A DNA stretch of 64,000 nucleotides, from the NCBI RefSeq assembly GCF_963082655.1, contig NC_081552.1, forward strand, positions 66,598,465 through 66,662,464, read 5' to 3'. Shown here piece after piece: positions 44,832 through 56,142 of the stretch; positions within the stretch are counted from its first letter, which is position 1, and each line of letters opens with the position of its first letter. Source of the DNA: Stomoxys calcitrans. Taxonomy: Eukaryota > Arthropoda > Insecta > Diptera > Muscidae. The notes under the pieces are model-generated. The model had not been told where the DNA came from, ran no database searches, and saw only the letters and a list, made by a program, of their open reading frames with translations. Both the position numbers and the translations under genes were made by a program.

Positions 44832-45972
44832 GTTCTTTATAAAGTTGGTCAAAGAAGGGGAGCAGGAAGCACCGAGGGTCATGACTGTCATTACATACAC
44901 ATCAATTTAATCTTTGTCAATTCCGTTACGCCATAAAAACTTTTGAGCCTGTTGGTCTTCTTTTACAATGCGAATTTGGTGAAACATTTCACGAATGTCA
45001 CCCGAGATGGCAATTGATCTCTCATGAAAACCAAGCAAAACACCAAATAAATTGTTTAACAGATCTGGACCTTTTAAGAGTACTGTATTTAGCGACTGTA
45101 TTTTTAACGGCGGCGTCAGCATCCCAAACAATAAGTGTCGTGTTCATGTTTTTATTATTGACTGTAAAAATGGGAATGTACCACGACTTCCCGCCTGAGG
45201 CTATTTCATTTTCCTCAAATTTTCTTATGTATCCCTTTTTGCTTATAGTCAAGAAGCGTTTCTAAAAGAAATGATTTCAAAGAGCGGTTTTGGTTCATTA
45301 TAGCCTCTAGAAAATACAATCTTCGACAAGCCGTAGAAAACGAATGTGGAAGGTTTATGTTGTCATACTTCCATAACAAACCAGTCTCCCATACATTTAC
45401 CTTTTCAATATATTTGGTGTTCAATTGCATGATTTTAACTGCACGCTCGTCGCTTTTAGATCGGAGAGGGTGTTTGTTTATTCTTACGCCCACCGAGTCT
45501 AAAGAAAAGTAATATTGCAATAAGTCACCCATACGATCGTCTATTTTGCAAAATAGACGTGCTTTATCCTGTGTGCAGGAGATTTATCCGTAGAAAGCCG
45601 TCCATACACACCCCATCCTATGCGACTTCTCGTTGCGATTAATCCATTAATTTTGCCTACTCGTATTTCCAGAGGTACACAGAGCCTTGCGTTATCGATT
45701 CCGATTAGAATTCTTGCTTTGGCCGATGTATATGGTGAAATGGTCACATTTGCCAAATATTCACAGCTCTCAACATTTTCTTTTGTGAGGGTTTGGATCG
45801 GCAAACTAACATTTGTAATTGTCCTTACATTTTGCATTTCCATTTTGTTCTCTAGCTGTAAGTGTGATGATACACGCACAAAAACTAATCTTGACCTCTC
45901 ATCTATTTTTGTAACATCACCCTTCCATTGCAAGCACAACTCCTCTGTGGGCCCGTTTAAGCCTAACTAACT
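44832..45972 (-). pseudogene. BEL/Pao polyprotein relic: protease end and RT first half
   Basis: Minus strand: the protease tail reads SAKARILIGIDNARLCVPLE, GLIATRSRIGWGVYG. The RT then starts with LQYYFSLDSVGVRI, DERAVKIM, WETGLLWKYDNINLPHS, RRLYFLEAIM and LLDYKQKGIHKK. Further on: WYIPIFTVNNKN, LIVWDADAAV, SLNTVLLKGPDLLNNLFGVL and SGDIREMFHQIRI, then Ala-Ser-Cys-Ser-Pro just before the HINE. The motif order is canonical for BEL/Pao, with few frameshifts, so it is a moderately old copy. Confidence 0.9.
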
Positions 45973-46513
45973 GGGATTTCAGACATGGTGTCAAAGAGAA
46001 AGATGCTCAGTATGCTTTGACATTTCATCATGAATAGACTTACTAACGAGCAACGCTTGCAAATCATTGAATATTATTACCAAAATCAGAGTTCGGTTCG
46101 AAATGTGTTCATTCACCGTTCAGCGATGAGGCTCATTTCTGGTTGAATGGCTACGTAAATAAGCAAAATTGACGCATTTGGAGTGAAGAGCAACCAGAAG
46201 CCGTTCAAGAACTGCCCATGCATCCCGAAAAATGCACTGTTTGGTGTGGTTTGTACGCTGGTGGAATCATTGGACCGTATTTTTTCAAAGATGCTGTTGG
46301 ACGCAACGTTACGGTGAATGAACACATTTCGAACCGAACACTGATTTTGGTAATAAAATTCAATGATTTGCAAGCGTTGCTCGTTAGTAAGTCTATTCAT
46401 GATGAAATGTCAAAGCATACTGAGCATCTTTCTCTTTGACACCATGTCTGAAATCCCACGTGATCTGTCAAATACTAATGCATGAAAATCCTAACCTCAA
46501 AAAAATCACCCTT
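45973..46513. mobile_element. Foldback mariner derivative (transposase fragment between long inverted arms)
   Basis: Arms: 45973-46123 and its reverse complement at about 46306-46470, running on to the right TIR AAAAAATCACCCTT at 46513 (TA follows). Each arm contains the transposase start (MNRLTNEQRLQIIE) facing inward. The loop carries the catalytic fragment SDEAHFWLNGYVNKQN, GGIIGPYFFKDAVGRNVTV. The left terminus is truncated here; 63540-64000 shows what it should be. Not coding for an enzyme, but mobilisable in principle by a related mariner. Confidence 0.85.
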
Positions 46514-46719
46514 TACAAGGCGAGTTCGTTTTATAATATATAAGTGTGCACGATGATCACTCATCAATGAGGGCAAACGTGTTTAAAGAATACGATTTTC
46601 CGTAAAGTGTGACAGGATGGTTTTGAGCAGTCGTCCACTCCGCATTGCCTTTTCCAATAACAACGTCGCAGTGACTGTTTCTTGAAGCACCACAAGCAGA
46701 GATTATTATCTCGTATATA
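46514..46719 (-). pseudogene. BEL/Pao relic: zinc knuckle and protease start
   Basis: Frame-shifted minus-strand remnants read CLWCFKKQSLRRCYWKRQCG, followed by VDDCSK (Cys/His knuckle pattern). The protease active-site strand follows as NTFALIDE before a stop. It is continuous with 44832-45972 once the foldback element is removed, and with 48516-49080 once the MITE and the HINE are removed. Confidence 0.75.
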
Positions 46720-46954
46720 TTGGGTTGCCCAAAAAGTAATTGGGGATTTTTCATATAGTCGGCGTTGACAAATTTTTTCACAGCTTGTGACTCTGTAATT
46801 GCATTCTTTCTTCTGTCAGTTATCAGCTGTTACTTTTAGCTTGATTTAGAAAAAAGTGTAAAAAAGTATATTTGATTAAAGTTCATTCTAAGTTTTATTA
46901 AAAATGCATTTACTTTCTTTTAAAAAATCCGCAATTACTTTTTGAGCAACCCAA
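46720..46954. mobile_element. Mariner-type MITE, intact 235-bp copy
   Basis: TTGGGTTGCCCAAAAAGTAA at 46720 and inverted TTACTTTTTGAGCAACCCAA ending at 46954, about 31 bp of TIR. TA duplication at 46718-46719 and 46955-46956. The interior contains GTTATCAGCTGTTACTTTTA and matches the split copy at 4218-8698. Inserted in the BEL/Pao relic. Confidence 0.92.
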
Positions 46955-46984
46955 TAATTTCATCTTTCGTTAAAAGTGAACAAC

Positions 46985-48515
46985 AACAAGTAAAAGCGTG
47001 CTAAGTTCGGCCGGGCCGAATCTTATATACCCTCCACCATGGATCGCATTTGTCGAGTTCTTTTCCTGGCATCTCTTCTTAGGCAAAAAAGGATATAAGA
47101 AAAGAGTTGCTCTGCTATTAAAACGATATCAAGATATGGTCCGGTTCGGACCACAATTAAATTATATGTTGGAGACCTGTGTAAAATTTCAGCCAATTCG
47201 TATAAGAATTGCGCCCATTGGGGCTCACGAAGTTAAATAGAGAGAGCGATTTATATGGGATCTGTATCGGGCTATAGACCGATTCAGACCATAATAAACA
47301 CGTTTGTTGATGGTCATGAGAGGATCCGTCGTACAAAATTTCAGGCATATCGGATAATAATTGCGACCTCTAGGGGTCAAGAAGTCAAGATCCCAAATAG
47401 GTTTATATGGCAGCTATATCAGGTTATGAACCGATTTGAACCTTATTTGACACAGTTGTTGAAAGTAAAAATAAAATACGTCATTCAAAATTTCAGCCAA
47501 ATCGGATAGGAGTTGCGGCCTCTAGAAGCTCAAGAAGTCAAATCCCCAGATCTGTTTATATGACAGCTATATCAGGTTATGGACCGATTTCAACCATACT
47601 TAGCACAGTTGTTAGATATCATAACGAAAAACGTCGTGCAAAATTTCATTTCAATCGGATGAGAATTGCGCACTCTAGAGGCTCAAGAAGTCAAGACCCA
47701 AGATCGGTGTATATGGCAGCTATATCAGGTTATGGACCGATTTGAACCATACTTGGCACAGTTGTTGGATATAATAACAAAACACGTCGTGCAAAATTTC
47801 ATCCCAATCGGATAAGAATTGCGCACTCTAGAGGCTCAAGAAGTCAAGACCCCAGATCGGTTTATATGGCAGCTATATCAGGTTATGGACCGACTTCAAC
47901 CATACTTGGCACAGTTGTTGGATATCATAACAAAACAAGTTGTGCAAAATTTCATTGTGATCGGATAAGAATTGCGCACGCTGGAGGCTCAAGAAGTCAA
48001 GACCCAAGATCGGTTTATATGGCAGCTATATCAGGTTATGGACCGATTTGAACCATACTTGGCACAGTTGTTAGATATCACAACGAAACACGTCGTGCAA
48101 AATTTCATCCCAATAGGATAAGAAATGCGCACTCTAGAGGCTCAAGAAGTCAAGACCCAAGATCGGTTTATATGGCAGCTATATCAAAACATGGACCGAT
48201 ATGGCCCATTTACAATACCAACCGACCTACACTAATAAGAAGTATTTGTGCAAAATTTCAAGCGGCTAGCTTTACTCCTTCGGAAGTTAGCGTGCTTTCG
48301 ACAGACAGACGGACGGACGGACGGACGGACGGACGGACGGACGGACGGACGGACGGACGGACGGACAGACGGACGGACATGGCTAGATCGACATAAAATG
48401 TCACGACGATCAAGAATATATATACTTTATGGGGTCTCAGACGAATATTTCGAGTAGTTACAAACAGAATGACGAAATTAGTATACCCCCCATCTTATGG
48501 TGGAGGGTATAAAAA
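46985..48515 (-). mobile_element. HINE subfamily A, young copy 2
   Basis: Complete, 1531 bp, 79-bp GTCY array (48300-48378). Differs from copy 3 by about two substitutions that I could find (near 47044 and 48115) apart from array length. Interrupts the BEL/Pao relic between the two knuckle blocks. Confidence 0.95.
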
Positions 48516-49080
48516 TTGTGGACATTCTGCTAGTCGATGGCTTTGTTTACACTTAAAGTAAAGTGTTGTTGTATTGGCTCCCTCTTTTTTCTCATCCGTG
48601 ACGTCATGTACGTTAATGCGTTCTTTTGTATGCTTTTTAGATTCGTCACAGCATGTTGGCATAAATGACGTCACACGGGATGTGCAAGCCGCTAAATTGT
48701 AAAGCCGCCCATCGAATACAGCAATATCAACACGAGACGAAGAGAAACGGTATCTACCCCAAATTTAGTGTTAAAGAGAAACGGTATCTACCCCAAATTT
48801 AGTGTTAAATCGCACGGCAATTTGACCACTAGCTCATTAAAGAGCATTGGATCATTCAAATACTGCCTGCATAGTAGTATAGCGAGAGCAAAATAATGAG
48901 AGCCTCCAATCCAATCTTTTTGAACAGCTGGGTGCTCTGTGAGTTTTTATTTCTGTCCAAAAAGAATTCGTTAACATGTTTCCAGTATGCGGTACCACAG
49001 CTGGTAGTCCTCTACTAGTTAGTGGACTGTTTTGTAGTTCAAAAACTGCCGAACTGCTTACAATTTTGCACCGCAATAGG
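48516..49080 (-). pseudogene. BEL/Pao relic: Gag C-terminal part
   Basis: Minus-strand remnants with stops and frame changes: a YTTMQAVFE segment, LVVKLPCDL, DVTDEKKREANTTTLYFKCK and SHRLAEC (first knuckle, C-x2-C). The lysine/glutamate-rich linker before the knuckle and its position upstream of 46514-46719 support Gag. The N-terminal Gag and the LTR are not found. Confidence 0.65.
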
Positions 49081-49475
49081 AAAATTTATTTATATAGGTG
49101 CTAGTATATCTAAACTATATAGTATTTGTTTTGTTGAAAGCTCATTAAATGGTTTGTAAGCCTCCAAATTTATTTCCATTTGAGTTTATTTGTAAAGAAA
49201 TTTATTGGTCATGGAGTTTAAGTTTTATAGTAATCCATTTTTTCAAAATTTCAAATGCTTAGCTTTACTATTTCAAAAGTTCTTGACCGAACGAACTTTT
49301 GAAATAGTTAAGCTAAGCATTTGAAATTTTGAAAAAAAATTGTTGAAGCTATACTGACTATAAATGATTTAGAGATTACGAAAATGTTTAGTTCTAAAAC
49401 TAATATTTTGAGTTAATAGACGCAATAATGAAATTAGTATACCACTCTCCTATGACGGGGGGTACAGTACATGTT
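49081..49475. other. AT-rich spacer with a long hairpin and a HINE-A 5' scrap
   Basis: No gene. It holds the inverted repeat at 49247-49337 (listed separately). At 49424-49468 is a decayed HINE-A 5' terminus in minus orientation (AATGAAATTAGTATACCACT, CCTATGACGGGGGGTAC). Confidence 0.5.
49247..49337. repeat. Long hairpin, about 36-45-bp arms
   Basis: TTTTTTCAAAATTTCAAATG... to AAAAGTTC (left) and GAACTTTTGAAATAG... (right) are reverse complements with about one mismatch and a loop of about 10 bp (TTGACCGAAC). It is not a HINE monomer and does not recur elsewhere in the window. It may be a small snap-back element or a hairpin-RNA-like locus. Confidence 0.85.
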
Positions 49476-52400
49476 ACGAAGGATGGGGGTATATTCATTT
49501 TGTCATTTCGTTTGCAACACATCGAAATATCCATTTCCGACCCTATAAAGTATATATATTGCGGATCAGCGCAAAAATCTAAGACGATCTAGACATGTCC
49601 GTCCGTCTGTCGGTTGAAATCACGCAACAGTCTTTAACAAGTAAAAGCGTGCTAAGTTCGGCCGGGCCGAATCTTATATACCCTCCACCATGGATTGCAT
49701 TTGTCGAGTTCTTTTCCTGGCATCTCTTCTTAGGCAAAAAAGGATATAAGAAAAGAGTTGCTCTGCTATTAAAACGATATCAAGATATGGTCCGGTTCGG
49801 ACCACAATTAAATTATATGTTGGAGACCTGTGTAAAATTTCAGCCAATTCGTATAAGAATTGCGCCCATTGGGGCTCACGAAGTTAAATAGAGAGAGCGA
49901 TTTATATGGGATCTGTATCGGGCTATAGACCGATTCAGACCATAATAAACACGTTTGTTGATGGTCATGAGAGGATCCGTCGTACAAAATTTCAGGCATA
50001 TCGGATAATAATTGCGACCTCTAGGGGTCAAGAAGTCAAGATCCCAAATAGGTTTATATGGCAGCTATATCAGGTTATGAACCGATTTGAACCTTATTTG
50101 ACACAGTTGTTGAAAGTAAAAATAAAATACGTCATTCAAAATTTCAGCCAAATCGGATAGGAGTTGCGGCCTCTAGAAGCTCAAGAAGTCAAATCCCCAG
50201 ATCTGTTTATATGACAGCTATATCAGGTTATGGACCGATTTCAACCATACTTAGCACAGTTGTTAGATATCATAACGAAAAACGTCGTGCAAAATTTCAT
50301 TTCAATCGGATGAGAATTGCGCACTCTAGAGGCTCAAGAAGTCAAGACCCAAGATCGGTGTATATGGCAGCTATATCAGGTTATGGACCGATTTGAACCA
50401 TACTTGGCACAGTTGTTGGATATAATAACAAAACACGTCGTGCAAAATTTCATCCCAATCGGATAAGAATTGCGCACTCTAGAGGCTCAAGAAGTCAAGA
50501 CCCCAGATCGGTTTATATGGCAGCTATATCAGGTTATGGACCGACTTCAACCATACTTGGCACAGTTGTTGGATATCATAACAAAACAAGTTGTGCAAAA
50601 TTTCATTGTGATCGGATAAGAATTGCGCACGCTGGAGGCTCAAGAAGTCAAGACCCAAGATCGGTTTATATGGCAGCTATATCAGGTTATGGACCGATTT
50701 GAACCATACTTGGCACAGTTGTTAGATATCACAACGAAACACGTCGTGCAAAATTTCATCCCAATCGGATAAGAAATGCGCACTCTAGAGGCTCAAGAAG
50801 TCAAGACCCAAGATCGGTTTATATGGCAGCTATATCAAAACATGGACCGATATGGCCCATTTACAATACCAACCGACCTACACTAATAAGAAGTATTTGT
50901 GCAAAATTTCAAGCGGCTAGCTTTACTCCTTCGGAAGTTAGCGTGCTTTCGACAGACAGACGGACGGACGGACGGACGGACGGACAGACGGACGGACATG
51001 GCTAGATCGACATAAAATGTCACGACGATCAAGAATATATATACTTTATGGGGTCTCAGACGAATATTTCGAGTAGTTACAAACAGAATGACGAAATTAG
51101 TATACCCCCCATCTTATGGTGGAGGGTATAAAAATAAAGATATTGAGCTGAAATTTTGCACAGATTCTTTTTTTATCCATAAGCAGGTTAAGTTCGAAGA
51201 TGGGCTATAACGGACTATATCCCATATAGACCGATCCGCCGATTTAGGGTATTAGGCCCATAAAAGCCACATTTATTATCCGATTTTGCTGAAATTTGGG
51301 GCAGTGAGTTGTGTTGGGCCCTTCGTTATCCTTCGTCAATTTGGCTCAGATCGGTCCAGATTTGGATATAGCTGCCATATAGACCGATCCTCCAATTTAG
51401 GGTCTAAGGCCCATAAAAGCCACATTTATTATCCGATTCTGCTGAAATTTGGGACAGAGAGTTGTGATAAGCCCTTCGACATTCTTCGTCAATTTGGCCC
51501 AGATCAGTCCAGATTTGGATATAGCTGCCATATGGACCGATCCCCGGATTTAAGGTTTTAGGCCCATAAAAGCCACATTTATTATCCAATTTTGCTGAAA
51601 TTTGAGACAGTGAATTGTGTTAGGCCCCTCAACATCCTTCGTCAATTTGGCCCAGATCGGTCCAGATTTGGATATAGCTGCCATATAGACCGATCCTTCG
51701 ATTTAGGGTCCTAGGCCCATAAAAGCCACATTTATTATCCGATTTTGCTGAAATTTGGGACAGTGAGTTGTGATAAGCCCTTCGACATCCTTCGTCAATT
51801 TGGCCCAGATCGGTCCAGATGTGGATACAGCTGCCTTATGGACCGATCCCCTGATTTAGGGTTTTAGGCCCATAAAAGCCACATTTATTACCCGATTTGG
51901 TTGAAATTTGGGACAGTGAGTAAAGTTAGGCCCTTCGACATTCCTTGTCAATTTGGCTCAGATCGGTCCATATAGACCGATCTCTCGGTTTTAAGTTTTG
52001 GGCCCATAAAAGGCGCATTTATTGTCCGATGTGGCCGAAATTGGGGACAGTGGGTTAAATTAAGCCCTTCGACATACTTCTGCAATATGGCACAGATCGG
52101 TTCAGATTTCGATATAGCTTCCATATGGCCCGATCTCTCGATCTAAGGTTTTAGGGTCATAAAATGCGCGTTTATTGTACGATGACGCCGAAATTTGGGA
52201 CGGTGAGTTGTGTTAGGCCCTTCGATATCCTTTTTAAATTTGATCCAGATCCGTCCAGATCTGCCATATAGACCGATATCCCGATTTATAGTCTTGGTCC
52301 CATAAAGTCGCATTTGTAATCCGATTTCACTTAAATTTTACACAGTGACTTATGCTAAGCATTTCGACATCCGTTTAGTACATATTTCAAATCGGTTTAA

Positions 52401-52627
52401 TTTTAGATATAGCTACTTAAAAGACCAATATTTTGTTATACGCAATTGAAAAATGACTTGTACTTATAAGTATTTGGTCCAAATCGGAACATATTTCGAT
52501 ATAGCTGCTATGGGGCATAAGGTATGAATTTTTCACCGGATTTTGACGAAAGGTGTTTTACATATATACCCGAGGTGGTGGGTATCCAAAGTTCGGCCCG
52601 GCCGAACTTAACGCCTTTTTACTTGTT
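49476..52627 (+). mobile_element. HINE subfamily B with nested young HINE-A
   Basis: The 5' end is truncated to ACGAAGGATGGGGGTATATT. It keeps GACCCTATAAAGTATATATA, GTCCGTCCGTCTGTCGG and TCTTTA, breaks at 49636, and resumes at 51135 with AAAGATATTGAGCTGAAATT. About nine monomers follow. The end is GAGGTGGTGGGTATCC, TTCGGCCCGGCCGAA, CTTTTTACTTGTT at 52627. Its right end lies just inside the presumed intron of the exon at 52666. Confidence 0.9.
49636..51134 (-). mobile_element. HINE subfamily A, young copy 3
   Basis: Complete, 1499 bp, with a 47-bp GTCY array (50951-50997), the shortest of the four young copies. The uninterrupted target (CAGTCTTTAAAAATAGAGAT) is present in the HINE-B at 59936, which shows insertion in an A-run with no target duplication beyond about one A. 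Confidence 0.95.
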
Positions 52628-52665
52628 TCGTTATACATTTTCTATTTAACTATAATCGCACTTAC

Positions 52666-52849
52666 CTTCAGTATCAATATCTTGTGCATTGATATGATTC
52701 AACTGCTTAATCACATCTCCCACATCCTCATGCGGTTTAATTGCTTGGCGGCCATCAACACTTGAAATCATTAAAATTGCAAAAATCCCCCATACCACAA
52801 ATGAAGTTAGCACAAAGGTAAACTTGAGCAGAAAAGTACCGCATAACAT
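52666..52849 (-). CDS. First coding exon of a small secreted or membrane-anchored protein
   Basis: The minus strand ATG at 52849-52847 opens 61 codons plus one base. They end at 52666 exactly where a strong donor (G|GTAAGTG) begins. Residues 1-33 are a signal peptide or anchor (MLCGTFLLKFTFVLTSFVVW then GIFAILMISSVDG). Cleavage is plausible near Gly33-Arg34. The visible mature part starts QAIKPHEDVGDVIKQLNHIN, acidic and amphipathic, with no Cys. An upstream in-frame GTG is not used as a start. A TATA-like box lies about 130 bp upstream. The rest of the gene is outside the readable region: the intron begins at 52665 and holds a HINE-B end. The family is not recognised. A neuropeptide or salivary-type peptide precursor is possible but unproven. 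Confidence 0.6.
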
Positions 52850-52944
52850 CTTTACCCTATTAGCACCCAACACAGACTAAATTAGGCAGTACTTTGTTCA
52901 GAGTCATAACATGACGCTATTTCTGATGTCTCTCATATACTCCC

Positions 52945-52984
52945 AATGAGTTTTTTCTGCTACTTTTTAAAAATAGAATTTATA
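52945..52984 (-). promoter_or_regulatory. Putative TATA promoter of the 52849 exon
   Basis: On the minus strand TATAAAT lies at 52984-52978. About 30 bp downstream CTCATTGGG (about 52952-52944) could serve as initiator, giving a 5' UTR near 95-105 nt. No other core element was seen. Confidence 0.4.
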
Positions 52985-53186
52985 TCGCATGCGTGTGACT
53001 GTAAATAAACTCAGAATTTGTAAGGTAATCAAGCTTATGAAATAAAATGTTGTCCATAATATAACGAAAATGTTCAGGCACCACATAATAGTAGGAAGCT
53101 CACATATTATTGGAACTTGTTTTTGTTTTTGGCAGAAACTTTAAATGGATGTTAGATTAAAGGCAGCTTTTGACATTTCAAACATA

Positions 53187-54232
53187 AACAAGTAAAAGCG
53201 TGCTAAGTTCGGCCGGGCCGAATCTTATATACCCTACACCATGGATCGCATTTGCCGAGTTCTTTTCCCGGCATCTCTTCTTAGGCAAGAAAGGATATAA
53301 GAAAAGATTTGCTCTGCTTTTGTTATATTATTACATGTTGGAGACCTGTGTAAAATGTCAGCCAATTCGAATAAGAATTGCGCCCTTTGTGGGCTAAAGA
53401 AGTAAAATAGAGAGATCGATTTATATGGGAGCTGTATCGGGCTATATACCGATTCAGACCATAATAAACACGTATGTTAATGGTCATGAGAGAATCCGTC
53501 GTACAAAATTTCAGGCAAATCGGATAATAATTGCGACCTCTAGAGGCTCAAGAAGTCGAGATCTCAGATCGGTTTATATGGCAGCTATATCGGGTTATGA
53601 ACCGATTTGAGCCATACTTGGCACAGTTGTTGGATATCATAACAAAACACGTCGTGCAAAATTTCATTCAAATCGGATAAGAATTGCACACTCTAGAGGT
53701 TAAAGAAGTCAAGACCCAAGATCGGTTGATATGTCAGATATATCAGGTTATAAACCGATTTGAACTATACTTGGCACAAATGTTGGATATCATTACAAAA
53801 CACGTCGTGCAAAATTTCATTCCAATCGGATAAGAATTGCGAACTGTATCGGCTCAAGAAGTCAAGACCCAAGATCAGCTATATCAAACCATGGATAAAT
53901 TTGAACCATACCTGGCAAAGTTATTGGCTATCATAACAAAACACGTCGTGCAAAATTTCATTCCAATCGCTATGAATTGCGCACTCTAGAGGCTCAAGAA
54001 GTCAAGACCCAAGATTGGTTTATATGGCAGCTATATCAAAACATGGACCGATATGGCCCATTTACAATACCAACCGACCTACGCTAATAAGAAGTATTTG
54101 TGCAAAATTTCAAGCGGCTAGCTTTACTCCTTCGGAAGTTAGCGTGCTTTCGACAGACAGACGGACGGACGGACATGGCTAGATCGACATAAAATGTCGC
54201 GACGATCAAAAATATATATACTTTATGGGGCC
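53187..54232 (-). mobile_element. HINE subfamily A, 5' end lost
   Basis: AACAAGTAAAAGCGTGC start with A-type hairpin, TATACCCTACACCATGG (one change), about six partly deleted monomers and a 27-bp GTCY remnant at 54154-54175. It stops at TACTTTATGGGGCCTCA, where the next copy begins in opposite orientation. Confidence 0.9.
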
Positions 54233-55235
54233 TCATACCCTCCACCATAGGATGGGGGGTATACTAATTTCGTCATTCTGATTGTAACTACTCGAAATAT
54301 TCGTCTGAGACCCCATAAAGTTTATATATTCTTGATCGTCGCGACGTTTTATGTCGATCTAGCCATGTCCGTCCGTCTGTCCGTCCGTCCGTCTGTCCGT
54401 CCGTCCGTCCGTCTGTCTGTCGAAAGCACGCTAACTTCCGAAGGAGTAAAGCTAGCCGCTTGAAATTTTGCACAAATACTTCTTATTAGTGTAGGTTGGT
54501 TGGTATTGTAAATTGGCCATATCGGTCTATGTTTTGATATAGCTGCCATATAAACCGATCTTAGGTCTTGAATTCTTGAGCCTCGAGAGTGCGCAATTCT
54601 TATCCGATTGAGATGAAATTTTGCACGATGTGTTTTGTTATCATATCCAATAACTGTGCCAAGTATGGTTCAAATCGGTCCATAACCTGATATAGCTGCC
54701 ATATAAACCGATCTTGGCTCTTGTCTTCTTGAGCCTCTAGAGTGCCCAATTCTTATCCGATTTTAATGAATTTTGGCACGGCGTGTTTTGTTATGATATC
54801 CAATAACTGTGCCAAGTATGGTTCAAATCGGTCTATAACCTGATATTGGGTCTTGATTTCTTGAGCCTCTAAAGTGCGCAATTCTTATCCGATTTGAATG
54901 AAATTTTGCGCGTAGTATTTTGTTATGATATCCAACAACTGTGCCAAGTATGGTTCAAATAGGTTCATAACCTGATATAGCTGTCATATATCCAATTCCT
55001 ATCCGATTTTGGCTGAAATTTCGCAAGACGTATTTTATTCTTACTTTCAACAACTGTCTCAAATAAGGTTCAAATCGGTTCATAATCTGATATAGCTGTC
55101 ATATAAACCGATCTGGGATCTTTACTTCTTGAGCCTCTAGAGGTCGCAATTATTATCCGATTTGCCTGAAATTTTGTACAACGGATTCTCTCATGACCAT
55201 CAACATACGCGTTTATTAGGGTCTGAATCTGTCTG
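54233..55235 (+). mobile_element. HINE subfamily A, head-to-head with the previous copy, 3' end lost
   Basis: TACCCTCCACCATAGGATGG start, GTCY array at about 54366-54421 and six monomers with deletions. Truncated after CTCATGACCATCAACATACG and fused to C-type sequence. Confidence 0.9.
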
Positions 55236-55815
55236 CTATATCACGTTATAGACCGATTTGGAGCAAGTGTTTGGTTCACAGAGCTTTGAATAGAGAGCGC
55301 AGGCATTCTATTGAAATGGTCCTGAATTTGATGCGCGTTCAGCGGTAATTGAGGGTTAGAGAGAGCAGTTGGCAAACTATGTGAACACGATTTCGAGAAA
55401 GAGGAGGCCATCCAACTAAAGTGTTGTTCCTTATCAGTAGACTTAACTTTTGCAAGCCTTGCCGTCGAGCTATGATTCTACTATGAAAGTAGCTTTGGTG
55501 ATTTCGATTCTATATGGGAGCTATATCACGTTCTAGACCGATTTGGACCGTACTTGGCACAATTTTTTGAAGTCATAACAGAATAATATAGTCAAAATTT
55601 CAGTCAAATCAGTCAAAAATTGCGGCTTGTAAAAGCTCAAGAATTCAAATCGGGAGATCGGTTTATATGGGAGCTATAGCAGATAATAGACCGAGATCGA
55701 CTCAGAACGTCGAGGCGATCAAGAATATATGTACTTGATAATGTCTTTGACGAATATTTCGGGGTGGTACAAACGGAATGACTATATTAGTAAATCCCCA
55801 TTCTATGGTGGTGTT
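55236..55815 (-). mobile_element. HINE subfamily C fragment with a 230-bp foreign insert
   Basis: C-type monomers in minus orientation (TATATGGGAGCTATATCACG) flank an unrecognised stretch at about 55266-55495. The 5' end ATTCTATGGTGGTG at 55815 is incomplete. The duplicated TATATCACGTT.TAGACCGAT at both sides of the insert suggests it sits between two monomers. Confidence 0.7.
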
Positions 55816-56142
55816 CTGTTATGACTTTCAACAACTCTGCCATGAACGGTCCAAATCGGTCTATAACTCTTACCTCTCCGATCTCCCGATTTGACTTCTT
55901 GAGTCCTCACATGACGCTATTTTTTCGATTTGGCTGAAATTGCATGCGGTATTCTGTTACGACTTCCAACAACTGTGCCAATTACGATCCTAGTCAACCT
56001 GACATAGCTCCCATAAAAACAGGTATGTAGAGTAAAATTATGCCCTTTAACTAAATATATTTTGCACATTTTATTAGCAGAATCCATGGTGGTGGGTACC
56101 CAAAATTCGGCCCGGTCGAATTAACACATGTTTAACATGTTT
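55816..56142 (+). mobile_element. HINE subfamily C, 3' part
   Basis: Two monomers, then CCATGGTGGTGGGTACCCAA, TTCGGCCCGGTCGAA and a degraded tail TTAACATGTTT. Head-to-head with the preceding fragment. Confidence 0.8.

Noticed and set aside
52850..52873. Upstream start of the small secreted protein at 52873.
   Set aside because: That codon is GTG; the first ATG in frame is at 52849 and gives a better signal peptide.
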